Shown here: positions 1-5,227 of the stretch, piece by piece
Layout of the letters: each line of letters begins with the position of its first letter
Position numbering within the stretch: position 1 is the first letter of the stretch
Assembly (NCBI GenBank): GCA_902495155.1
Contig: CABUWD010000132.1
Coordinates: 1 to 5,233 of the forward strand
From: an uncultured Collinsella sp.
Lineage (GTDB): Bacteria > Actinomycetota > Coriobacteriia > Coriobacteriales > Coriobacteriaceae
Length of the DNA stretch: 5,233 nucleotides
Reading direction: 5' to 3'
The notes under the pieces: model-generated
Databases searched by the model: none
What the model was told of the DNA's origin: nothing
The model's input: the letters and a program-made list of their open reading frames with translations, nothing else
Position numbers and translations under genes: made by a program

Positions 1-2129
1 AGCGGCGCATCCTCGCCCTCGCCATCGCGACGGCGCAGGACCAGATACGGAATGGCTTCATCGCTCAGATGCTGAGGAGCTTCGCAGGTCACGCGCTCGC
101 GCCTAAGACCTTCGCCTGCAGCGGGATCAAAGTCGGCGATGATATCGCCCTCGCCCACGCGCGTGGGCTTGGCAGCGCCAGCGGCCTCGGCATGTGCCCG
201 CAGCTCGGTCCATACGGCTGCCGGGTAGCACTCGCGTGCCTGGCGATCGTGCGTCACGCGGGCGAGCGCGACCGGACCGCTCGCCGCCTGCATTGCACGG
301 CCAAAGCGCACGCGCAGCAGAGCGGCGGGTTCCAAAGACACACCGTCGCGGCGCAGCTCGGCCGTCAACGTGGCAAGCGGGCCCTCTTCGTGCGAAAGCG
401 GGTAGCTATCCAGGTCGACATCGGCAAACAGCACGGCATCGTAGCCGCCAGGACGCAGGACCGACGCATCGGCAAGCGACACGAAGCGTACTTGCGCCCG
501 TGGTGTGCGATCGACCTCGTAGGTCGCGTAATCGTAAGCGGTACTGCGCTTGTCTACCTTGGTTCGAACGCCGTCGAGAACCGGCACGGTCGCGGCCTGC
601 GACACGTCGAGTGCGCGAGCATCGTTCATAAGGATGTCGATGGCATGGCGCAGCAGAGCCGTCTCTGCCTGGCGACGGGCCTGGCCGTCAAGACCACCTA
701 GAGCGCGATCGGGCAGCGCCTCTGCAACGGCGAGCATGGCCTTGAGCGCCGTCACGGGTTTGTCGCGCCACAGCGCCTGAAACACGTCCGAGACCACGCA
801 CGGCACGTTCTTAAACCAGTTTTCGTCACTGGCAGCCTTGCGGGCGCCCCTCACCTGGCCCTGCACGCTCTGCAGCAGGCTCTTGACGGCCGTGGTGGTC
901 TTGCCGCGCGACAGGCGCATGTTCTTGTCGAAGGTGCGCGCGCTGGCGGCATCGGCACCCGAAAGCGGACTGTAAATCCAGTCGGTAAGCTCCGGCGCGG
1001 GCCACCACTCGGTCTTGGAGGCGGTGCCCTCGTCGGCGGCCTTCATGCGCTCGATCAGTTTGGCGAGCGCTGTGAACTGCCTGCCCGCGATGGACTGGGA
1101 AAACGCCGTGAACTCGGTTGTCTCGGCCGCAATATGACGTGCCGCCAAACGGGCAGCGAGTTCACCGAACAGCTGAGGAGCCCGGGCAGACACCACGAGC
1201 ACGCGCACGGGGTCCGCGGACGCCGTGACACCGCCGTCGACCGCGGCGTCCTCACACGTTTTTACCAGCTCATCGATTGCATCCACATAGGCGTGGGCGC
1301 GGGCGTGAGGGCCAGCAACCTCTACAAAGGTAGGCTGAGTGGCGGGCTTGGAGGCAGTCTGGGGCGCAGCGGCACCCTCCCCCAGCGGCGCGGCCTCAAA
1401 CAGCACGCCGCGGGCATCAAATGCCGCGGCAAGCTCCTCGCGCATCGCCGCCTGCTCGCAAGCGAGAAGCACAACGACCTCCCCCCCGTTATTCGCCACG
1501 GCCGACAGCAGCTCGAGCAGGCCGTGCGTAAACGACGTGATACCGCGCACGCATACGGCGCGGGCGCATGCCGGAAGGTTGTCGGCCAGCGCCTCGGCCA
1601 TAATATCAGCCGCCTCGCAGGGCTCGACCATGTCTCGACGGTCCAAGCCGCTCGCATAGGCACTCAACAGCTCGAACACGCGAGCCTCGGCGTCGCTCTT
1701 GGGATCGGGCCGGCAAACGTCGCCGCAGCAGCGCTCGGCACCCGTTCCCGCTACGCCCGGCAGTACATCGCGGGCCATGCGCGCGAGCATGCGCACCGTG
1801 CCCTGACTGCGCGAAAGCGGCTGCAGATCGGCATCGTCGCGACGGGCGATCATGTCCGAGAACAGCATCTGGCGCTGCATATTGTCGACGAAGCTGCGGC
1901 CATCGCCCATAAGCTCCCACAGCGAACGAAGCCACGACGCGGGGGTTTTGTAGTCAACGCCCAGCGAGGCGCCAGCAGCCGCAGCATCGTGACGGCACAC
2001 GTCGAGCTCGGCAAACGAGGGCGCCAGCAAAACGGCACGCCCGTGGCGGGCAACCAGGTCGGCGAGCAACGCCGCCTCGGCGTCGCTCAAGTCCGTACCG
2101 GTATTGGTGGTATAGATTCGAACAGGCAT
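1..2129 (-). CDS. AddB/RexB-like helicase-nuclease subunit (C-terminus beyond the window)
   Basis: One open frame runs on the minus strand from ATG 2127-2129 to the left edge, about 709 codons without a stop. The C-terminus is missing. The start is preceded by GGAGG only 3 nt away, and the nearest in-frame upstream stop lies near 2175. The translation has the layout of AddB/RexB-type subunits of AddAB recombination nucleases, which process double-strand breaks. Seen in order: a strand-helix start (MPVRIYTTNTGTDLS) where a P-loop would sit, then 'RAVLLAPSF' (about residues 29-37). Next come a 'GITSFTHGLLELL' segment followed by a hydrophobic strand 'EVVVLL' (about 190-217), 'RVLVVSARAPQLFGELAARL' (about 308-327), and 'VRFVSLADAS...YDAVLFADVD' (about 546-573), which resembles the late helicase-like motifs. 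No GxGKT is present, so the motor is probably inactive, as in RexB/RecC. The PD-(D/E)XK nuclease domain expected at the C-terminus would lie outside the window, and an addA/UvrD-type partner would be expected further left. The family call rests on pattern recognition and is moderate; the gene itself is secure. Confidence 0.65.
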   Translation of the reverse strand, partial: MPVRIYTTNTGTDLSDAEAALLADLVARHGRAVLLAPSFAELDVCRHDAAAAGASLGVDYKTPASWLRSLWELMGDGRSFVDNMQRQMLFSDMIARRDDADLQPLSRSQGTVRMLARMARDVLPGVAGTGAERCCGDVCRPDPKSDAEARVFELLSAYASGLDRRDMVEPCEAADIMAEALADNLPACARAVCVRGITSFTHGLLELLSAVANNGGEVVVLLACEQAAMREELAAAFDARGVLFEAAPLGEGAAAPQTASKPATQPTFVEVAGPHARAHAYVDAIDELVKTCEDAAVDGGVTASADPVRVLVVSARAPQLFGELAARLAARHIAAETTEFTAFSQSIAGRQFTALAKLIERMKAADEGTASKTEWWPAPELTDWIYSPLSGADAASARTFDKNMRLSRGKTTTAVKSLLQSVQGQVRGARKAASDENWFKNVPCVVSDVFQALWRDKPVTALKAMLAVAEALPDRALGGLDGQARRQAETALLRHAIDILMNDARALDVSQAATVPVLDGVRTKVDKRSTAYDYATYEVDRTPRAQVRFVSLADASVLRPGGYDAVLFADVDLDSYPLSHEEGPLATLTAELRRDGVSLEPAALLRVRFGRAMQAASGPVALARVTHDRQARECYPAAVWTELRAHAEAAGAAKPTRVGEGDIIADFDPAAGEGLRRERVTCEAPQHLSDEAIPYLVLRRRDGEGEDAP

Positions 2130-2260
2130 GGTCCTCCACTCAAACCGTTCGCAATAATCAATGCATCCATCCTACCCGCCCAAGCGGACACATTGCCACC
2201 GCAGTTCCATCTTTTGGTACAAAGCAACCTGAACCCAACGCACCAGCCGATTGCAGGCAT

Positions 2261-2287
2261 ATAAAAACCGCCCCCGGAGGGACGGTT
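2261..2287 (-). terminator. Rho-independent terminator of the yerC-like gene
   Basis: Read on the minus strand, AACCGTCCC pairs with GGGGCGGTT: nine pairs including one G-U wobble, with a 4-nt loop (arms 2279-2287 and 2266-2274). A TTTTT run (2263-2267) partly overlaps the distal arm. On the plus strand the wobble becomes a C-A mismatch and no T-run follows, so it is directional. It lies 26 bp past the yerC-like stop and so ends that transcript before the AddB-like gene. Confidence 0.8.
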
Positions 2288-2313
2288 CTTCGTAATTCAA
2301 TGTTGTCGCTGGC

Positions 2314-2613
2314 CTACTCGCCATCCTCCAACTTAATGAGGATCTTGCGGTAGCCACCGTACTCGCCGTTCAGCGCCTTTGAAACGCGGCTCACCGTGGT
2401 GGACGAAGCGCCGGTGCGGGCTTGAACCTCAACATAGGGCTCGCCCTCGTCCAGATAGCGCGCGACCTGCAGGCGCTGAGAAAGATCGCAAATCTCGCGC
2501 GGCGTGCAGATATCGGTTAAAAACGCCTGGATATCGTTCTCGTCGTCCAAAAGACTAAATGCGTGGACCAGCTGCTTGACATCAGGCTTGTCAAACATGT
2601 TCTCGATATTCAT
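2314..2613 (-). CDS. yerC: YerC/YecD-family TrpR-related DNA-binding protein
   Basis: A complete 99-residue protein (ATG 2611-2613, stop TAG 2314-2316), the usual length for the YerC/YecD family of TrpR-like repressors. The family core is visible: 'FLTDICTPREICDLSQRLQVARYL' spans residues 31-54 and matches the 'LCT..EI..L.QR..VA..L' signature shared with TrpR. A helix-turn-helix follows at about 59-80, with 'TGASSTTVSRV' as turn and recognition helix. The acidic tail 'KLEDGE' follows a 'YGGYRK' segment. The protein should be a cytoplasmic dimeric DNA-binding protein. The family ligand and regulon are poorly defined, and no tryptophan gene is nearby. The Shine-Dalgarno is weak (GGCGGTG, 4 nt before ATG). 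An internal Met at residue 6 is a possible but less likely start. The gene is monocistronic, with its own promoter (2720-2750) and terminator (2261-2287). Inverted repeats around its promoter leave room for autoregulation, which is inference. Confidence 0.9.
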   Translation of the reverse strand: MNIENMFDKPDVKQLVHAFSLLDDENDIQAFLTDICTPREICDLSQRLQVARYLDEGEPYVEVQARTGASSTTVSRVSKALNGEYGGYRKILIKLEDGE

Positions 2614-2938
2614 CGATCACCGCCAAACCCGCCATAAGGCATCGAAGTTGATACTGACATCGGGCATCGTTCGCCCGTAAATATGCAATAAAACTATGCA
2701 TGGGCCATTTGCCCGTAGCAGTGTAGCACACCACCAAACTAAAGTGACAAGACTCTCTGTCAGCGGCACGTTTTTCAGGACGAACGCCGTTTAGAAACCG
2801 AATGCGCACGTAAGCTCCACGAATATTTGAGACAATGAGCGCCCAAACACCGCGGCGCGCCCGCGCAACCATCCAAGTCGCCGCCGCAAGCCGCTTCACG
2901 CGACGCCAGCAACCCCGGCGCAAGAAAGGATTCACGCC
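2614..2938. other. Divergent intergenic region between the yerC-like gene and the PF04020 gene
   Basis: This 325-bp gap holds no convincing gene. Open frames crossing it lack ribosome binding sites and family features. On the minus strand it carries the yerC-like promoter and a roughly 100-nt leader. That leader has two GGGC/GCCC inverted repeats sharing the word GCCCGTA (2661-2677 and 2702-2714), with an ATGCA/TGCAT pair (2683-2687, 2697-2701) between them. The right half (about 2840-2930) is GC-rich and holds the Shine-Dalgarno of the plus-strand gene (AAAGGA, 2925-2930). I could not find a convincing plus-strand promoter for that gene. Confidence 0.6.
2720..2750 (-). promoter_or_regulatory. 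Predicted sigma-70-type promoter of the yerC-like gene
   Basis: On the minus strand, TTGTCA (2745-2750, 5/6 to TTGACA) is followed by a long 19-bp spacer and TACACT (2720-2725, 4/6 to TATAAT). A TGC just upstream of the -10 gives an extended -10 element that could compensate for the spacer. The predicted start is near 2713, about 100 nt before the ATG. TGACA/TGTCA arms (2745-2749 and 2758-2762) form a dyad over the -35 and are a possible operator. Confidence 0.55.
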
Positions 2939-3304
2939 ATGCGCTTTATGCTTAACTGGCTCTTCACCTCGATCGCCATCGCGATCGCCACGTTCCTCGT
3001 CCCCGGTATCCAGCCCTTCGGCTTTGCCGAGGCCTGGGTCTGCTTTGCCTTTGTGGGACTGTTCCTCAACATCGTCGATTCGTTCGTCAAACCGTTCCTC
3101 ACGGTCATCTCGCTGCCGCTCACGATCATTACGCTCGGCATTTTCCAGCTCGTGCTCAACAGCTTTATGCTGGAGCTCGCCAGCTACCTGTCGGTCAACC
3201 TGTTGGGCGTCGGCATCTCCATCGCCGGCTTTGGCTCGGCCTTTATGGGCAGCATCCTAGTGTCCATCATGCGCAGCATCCTCGATAGTATTGCCGAAGA
3301 GTAG
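2939..3304 (+). CDS. Phage holin family 4-2 (PF04020) small integral membrane protein
   Basis: A complete 121-residue hydrophobic protein. ATG 2939 is preceded by AAAGGA at 8 nt, a good ribosome binding site; Met4 has no better one. Four membrane segments are visible at about residues 4-24, 33-50, 53-83 (long, with a Pro kink) and 86-112. The family signature is clear: 'N44...D47.F..KPFLTVISLPLTIITLGIFQLVLN' (44-74), where a charged KP step precedes the 'SLPL..ITLG' helix. A short charged tail (DSIAEE) follows the last helix. PF04020 is named after phage holins, but most members are single chromosomal genes in non-lytic settings and their role is unknown. Here no endolysin or other phage gene is adjacent, so a lysis role is not supported. 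The gene appears monocistronic and converges on the Rrf2-type gene across a shared hairpin. The family call is firm; the function is unknown. Confidence 0.87.
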   Translation: MRFMLNWLFTSIAIAIATFLVPGIQPFGFAEAWVCFAFVGLFLNIVDSFVKPFLTVISLPLTIITLGIFQLVLNSFMLELASYLSVNLLGVGISIAGFGSAFMGSILVSIMRSILDSIAEE

Positions 3305-3339
3305 AACGCCCCGACACACAAACGCATCGGGCCAAATCA

Positions 3340-3370
3340 AAGGCCGCCCATCGCAAAAATGGGCGGCCTT
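3340..3370. terminator. Bidirectional hairpin terminator between convergent genes
   Basis: A perfect 12-bp inverted repeat: AAGGCCGCCCAT (3340-3351) pairs with ATGGGCGGCCTT (3359-3370) around a 7-nt loop. On the plus strand CTTATTT follows the stem; on the minus strand TGATTT follows. Lying 35 bp after the PF04020 stop and 70 bp after the Rrf2 stop, it can end both convergent transcripts. The plus direction looks slightly better. Confidence 0.85.
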
Positions 3371-3405
3371 CTTATTTGCCAAGTCTCAGAGGGCAAGAAA
3401 ATCTA

Positions 3406-3430
3406 CCATTTCCACCCCATCCCCAAATGG
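3406..3430 (-). terminator. Weak possible additional terminator of the Rrf2-type gene
   Basis: CCATTT (3406-3411) and AAATGG (3425-3430) form a 6-bp inverted repeat with a 13-nt loop, 10 bp past the Rrf2 stop. On the minus strand it is followed by TAGATTTTCTT. The stem is short and AT-containing with a large loop, so it would be weak. The 12-bp hairpin downstream is the more credible terminator. Confidence 0.3.
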
Positions 3431-3440
3431 CAGATATGGG

Positions 3441-3869
3441 TTAGATGACGTAGTCGTAGCCATGGTTGGGAGCGACAAGTTGATCGAGCGTCACACCGTC
3501 GAGGTAATCGTTGATGAGCTTGTCCAGGTTCTTCCACACGTCGAGCGTGGGGCACTCATCAGATCGCGAGCAACCCTTGCAGTCGCCATCCAGGCAGGCG
3601 ACCGGGGCCAAGCTGCCCTCGGTCAGACGCAAGATCTCGCCCACCGTGTACTGTTCGGGCGGACGCGTGAGCACGTAGCCGCCGCCCTTGCCACGCATGC
3701 CAGAAAGCATGTTGGCGCGCACGAGCGTCGCCAAGATGTTCTCGAGATATTTCTCGGAAATCCCCTGTCGCGCCGCGATCTCTTTGAGCGGGATGCGACC
3801 GGCCGCCTGGTGCTCGGCCAGGTCAACCATAACGCGCAGGGCGTACCTGCCCTTAGTGGAAACCAACAT
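3441..3869 (-). CDS. Rrf2-family transcriptional regulator (CymR/IscR type) with a four-cysteine cluster
   Basis: A complete 142-residue protein, typical Rrf2 length; ATG 3867-3869 has AAAGG 11 nt upstream. The N-terminus 'MLVSTKGRYALRVMVDLA' is the classic Rrf2 start. A winged helix follows: 'IPLKEIAARQGISEKYLENILATLVRANML' (26-55, helix-turn-helix and recognition helix) and the wing 'GMRGKGGGYVL' (57-67). 'YTVGEILRLTEGSLAPVACL' (74-93) leads into cysteines C92, C97, C100 and C106. C92 and C106 lie close to the spacing of the three iron-sulfur ligands of IscR; Bacillus CymR lacks such a cluster. The protein may therefore bind an iron-sulfur cluster or sense thiols or metal, which is inference. 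The gene is divergent from cysK across 253 bp, suggesting control of cysK and of itself. In Firmicutes CymR works in complex with CysK to repress cysteine genes, so the pairing is suggestive. No iscS/iscU genes are adjacent. The family is certain; the regulon and cofactor are not. Confidence 0.95.
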   Translation of the reverse strand: MLVSTKGRYALRVMVDLAEHQAAGRIPLKEIAARQGISEKYLENILATLVRANMLSGMRGKGGGYVLTRPPEQYTVGEILRLTEGSLAPVACLDGDCKGCSRSDECPTLDVWKNLDKLINDYLDGVTLDQLVAPNHGYDYVI

Positions 3870-3905
3870 ATATAGTGCTGCCTTTCGGTCTTTTAGTCCG
3901 TTGAA

Positions 3906-3933
3906 ATTCTAGCCGAAAAATTGGGTTTGAAAA
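3906..3933 (-). promoter_or_regulatory. Predicted promoter of the Rrf2-type regulator
   Basis: On the minus strand, TTTTCA (3928-3933, 4/6) and TAGAAT (3906-3911, 5/6) are separated by 16 bp. The predicted start is near 3899, about 30 nt before the ATG. A GGGT/ACCC dyad (3923-3926 and 3935-3938) straddles the -35 and is a possible autoregulatory site. Confidence 0.5.
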
Positions 3934-3986
3934 TACCCGTTCCGGTCAAGATGGTTAATCAGCTTGTAATAATCTTCTATTTCCTA

Positions 3987-4015
3987 TTGCATTACTAGGC
4001 TTTAGTGTCTACTAT
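3987..4015 (+). promoter_or_regulatory. Predicted cysK promoter
   Basis: TTGCAT (3987-3992, 3/6 to TTGACA) and TACTAT (4010-4015, 5/6 to TATAAT) are separated by an ideal 17 bp. The predicted start near 4022 gives a leader of about 100 nt. The weak -35 would suit an activated or regulated promoter. The sequence just upstream (3979-3987, ATTTCCTAT) abuts the -35 and could be a regulator site. Confidence 0.5.
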
Positions 4016-4072
4016 GCTTGCCAACAGCTAAACGAACAACCTATAAGGTTTATGGGTTTAGCTGCTAGACAC
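4005..4072 (+). repeat. Nested inverted repeats at the cysK promoter and start of its leader
   Basis: Three perfect inverted repeats are nested: GTGTCTA/TAGACAC (4005-4011, 4066-4072), CAGCTAAAC/GTTTAGCTG (4025-4033, 4056-4064) and AACCT/AGGTT (4038-4042, 4046-4050, 3-nt spacer). The middle and inner pairs share nearly the same centre (4044). They can form one leader hairpin beginning about 3 nt after the predicted transcription start, with a 4/5-nt internal loop. The outer pair overlaps the -10, so its left arm is DNA only. A GGTTTA word is also repeated 8 bp apart (4047-4052, 4055-4060). The element could be an RNA structure or an operator. Confidence 0.6.
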
Positions 4073-4126
4073 GCCGTAAAACCACACGGCAACCAGCAAC
4101 TTGAACACTTTGGAGGTTCACCATGA
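4052..4126 (+). CDS. Possible 24-codon leader ORF overlapping cysK by ATGA
   Basis: ATG 4052 opens a 24-codon frame beginning MGLAARHAVKPHG and ending in FGGSP, with TGA at 4124-4126. Its stop overlaps the cysK ATG (4123) as ATGA, an arrangement used for translational coupling. AAGG lies only 3 nt before the ATG, so initiation would be weak, and the start sits in the internal loop of the leader hairpin. There are no cysteine, serine-run or methionine-run codons, so it is not a classic amino-acid attenuator peptide. A frame this short can occur by chance. It is recorded because of the exact overlap. Confidence 0.25.
   Translation: MGLAARHAVKPHGNQQLEHFGGSP
4073..4090 (+). repeat. Second hairpin of the cysK leader
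   Basis: GCCGT (4073-4077) and ACGGC (4086-4090) form a perfect 5-bp stem with loop AAAACCAC. It directly follows the nested repeat element. No T-run follows, so it is not a terminator. Confidence 0.45.
4102..4120 (+). promoter_or_regulatory. cysK Shine-Dalgarno within a small hairpin
   Basis: The ribosome binding site GGAGG (4112-4116) lies 6 nt before ATG 4123 and fixes the cysK start. It sits in a perfect inverted repeat TGAAC (4102-4106) / GTTCA (4116-4120) with a 9-nt loop, so most of GGAGG is in the loop and its last G is in the stem. AGGTT (4114-4118) could also pair with AACCT (4038-4042) of the upstream hairpin. Confidence 0.5.
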
Positions 4127-5061
4127 GCAAGGTTTACACGTCCATCGATCAGCTTATCGGCCACACCCCGCTTCTGGAGCTCACTCACTTTGAGGCCGAC
4201 GAGGACCTCAAGGCTCGCGTGCTCGTCAAACTGGAATACTTCAACCCCGCTGGGTCCGTTAAAGACCGCGTCGCCAAGAGCATGATTGACGAGGCCGAGA
4301 AGGCAGGCAAGCTCGTGCGCGGTGGCGACTACACCATCATCGAGCCCACGAGCGGCAACACCGGCGTCGGCATCGCCTCAGTGGCGGCCGCCCGCGGCTA
4401 CAAGGTGATCATCACCATGCCCGAGACCATGTCCGTCGAGCGCCGCAAGCTGATGCAGGCATACGGTGCGCAGCTCGTGCTTACCGACGGCTCCAAGGGT
4501 ATGAAGGGCGCCATCGCCAAGGCCGAGGAGCTGCAGAAGGAGACTCCCAACAGCATTATCGCCGGCCAGTTTGTGAACCCCGCCAACCCCGCCATTCACA
4601 AGGCCACGACCGGCCCCGAGATCTGGGATGACACCGATGGCAAGGTCGACATCTTCGTCGCCGGCGTTGGCACCGGTGGCACCGTGACCGGCGTGGGCGA
4701 GTTCCTCAAGGAGCAGAACCCCGAGATTAAGGTCGTCGCCGTCGAGCCCGCCACCTCCCCGGTGCTCTCCAAGGGTCAGGCCGGCCCGCACAAAATCCAG
4801 GGCATCGGCGCCGGCTTTGTGCCCGACGTCCTCGACACCCAGGTCTATGACGAGATCATCCCCGTCGAGAACGACGACGCCTTTGCCACCGGCCGTGCCG
4901 TGGGCCACAAGGAGGGCGTGCTCGTGGGCATTTCGTCCGGTGCCGCCGTGTGGGCCGCACTGCAGCTGGCCAAGCGCCCCGAGAACGAGGGGAAGACCAT
5001 CGTGGCCCTGCTTGCCGACACCGGCGAGCGTTACCTGTCCTCGGCACTGTGCCAGGACTAA
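4123..5061 (+). CDS. cysK: Cysteine synthase A (O-acetylserine sulfhydrylase)
   Basis: A complete 312-residue PLP enzyme of fold type II, normal CysK length. It makes L-cysteine and acetate from O-acetyl-L-serine and sulfide in the cytoplasm, the last step of assimilatory cysteine synthesis. Visible motifs: 'IGHTPLLEL' (12-20); 'NPAGSVKDR' (41-49) with K47 as the PLP Schiff-base lysine; the substrate loop TSGNTG (76-81); 'QFVNPANPAIHKATTGPEIW' (149-168); the PLP-phosphate loop GTGGT (183-187); 'IQGIGAGFVP', a CysK-type segment; and 'GISSGAA' near the C-terminal third, whose serine contacts the PLP ring nitrogen. The C-terminus 'DTGERYLSS' is also typical. These favour CysK over CysM or cystathionine beta-synthase, and there is no CBS or C-terminal extension. 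GGAGG 6 nt upstream supports the start. It is divergent from an Rrf2 regulator; no cysE is visible in the window, so the O-acetylserine source is encoded elsewhere or downstream. Confidence 0.97.
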   Translation: MSKVYTSIDQLIGHTPLLELTHFEADEDLKARVLVKLEYFNPAGSVKDRVAKSMIDEAEKAGKLVRGGDYTIIEPTSGNTGVGIASVAAARGYKVIITMPETMSVERRKLMQAYGAQLVLTDGSKGMKGAIAKAEELQKETPNSIIAGQFVNPANPAIHKATTGPEIWDDTDGKVDIFVAGVGTGGTVTGVGEFLKEQNPEIKVVAVEPATSPVLSKGQAGPHKIQGIGAGFVPDVLDTQVYDEIIPVENDDAFATGRAVGHKEGVLVGISSGAAVWAALQLAKRPENEGKTIVALLADTGERYLSSALCQD

Positions 5062-5162
5062 GGGCCTGTCGCCCATAGGTTGAGCCCACGGACGAGCCGG
5101 TCTCCTCTCTCCCGGCAGCCTGAGCCCATCCAATCAGGGTGTCCCACGAGACGTCCGAACTT

Positions 5163-5170
5163 GCTACAAT
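5163..5170 (+). promoter_or_regulatory. Candidate extended -10 promoter for the downstream gene
   Basis: GCTACAAT ends in TACAAT (5165-5170, 5/6) with TGC-type extension (TTGCTACAAT, 5161-5170). The -35 is poor: GTCCCA at 18 bp, 3/6. The predicted start near 5176-5178 lies inside the 5' arm of the terminator hairpin that follows. It would serve the gene whose ribosome binding site closes the window. Confidence 0.4.
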
Positions 5171-5174
5171 GTCT

Positions 5175-5213
5175 GCGGCGCGGAACCAGCCTCCCGCGCC
5201 GCTTTTCTTTTTT
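5175..5213 (+). terminator. Strong rho-independent terminator downstream of cysK
   Basis: GCGGCGCGG (5175-5183) and CCGCGCCGC (5194-5202) form a perfect all-GC 9-bp stem with a 10-nt loop. TTTTCTTTTTT (5203-5213) follows directly. It lies 113 bp after the cysK stop and acts only on the plus strand. No T-run is present in the other direction. Confidence 0.9.
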
Positions 5214-5227
5214 GGCCACATGCCACC

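Noticed and set aside
2169..2198. Possible minus-strand promoter for the AddB-like gene (TGGCAA, 18 bp, TAGGAT)
   Set aside because: Only 3/6 and 4/6 matches. A promoter is expected here because a terminator lies upstream, but this pair is not convincing enough to list.
69..2264. Long plus-strand frames (about 69-701 and 1134-2264) opposite the AddB-like gene
   Set aside because: They lie in the codon-aligned antisense frame of a high-GC gene, where stops are rare. The translations are Arg/Ala/His-rich with no domain-like pattern, and the minus-strand frame is longer and has helicase-like motifs.
2851..2865. CGCGG/CCGCG hairpin before the PF04020 gene
   Set aside because: A 5-bp GC-rich stem in a GC-rich stretch with no T-run; expected by chance.
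2591..2935. 114-codon minus-strand frame upstream of and overlapping the yerC-like gene
   Set aside because: It spans the predicted promoter, has no ribosome binding site at its start and no family features, and its overlap with the yerC-like gene is out of frame.
4022..4122. T-box or SAM-type riboswitch in the cysK leader
   Set aside because: The leader is about 100 nt and lacks a T-box sequence, a specifier-loop arrangement and a terminator, and I recognise no known riboswitch core.
4378..5133. 251-codon minus-strand frame opposite cysK
   Set aside because: Gly/Leu/His-rich antisense shadow of the strongly supported cysK; it has no motif or ribosome binding site.
5062..5160. Small stems after cysK (GGGC/GCCC at 5062-5074, GCCGG/CCGGC near 5096-5116)
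   Set aside because: Short arms, no T-run and no resemblance to a known riboswitch; the real terminator is at 5175-5213.
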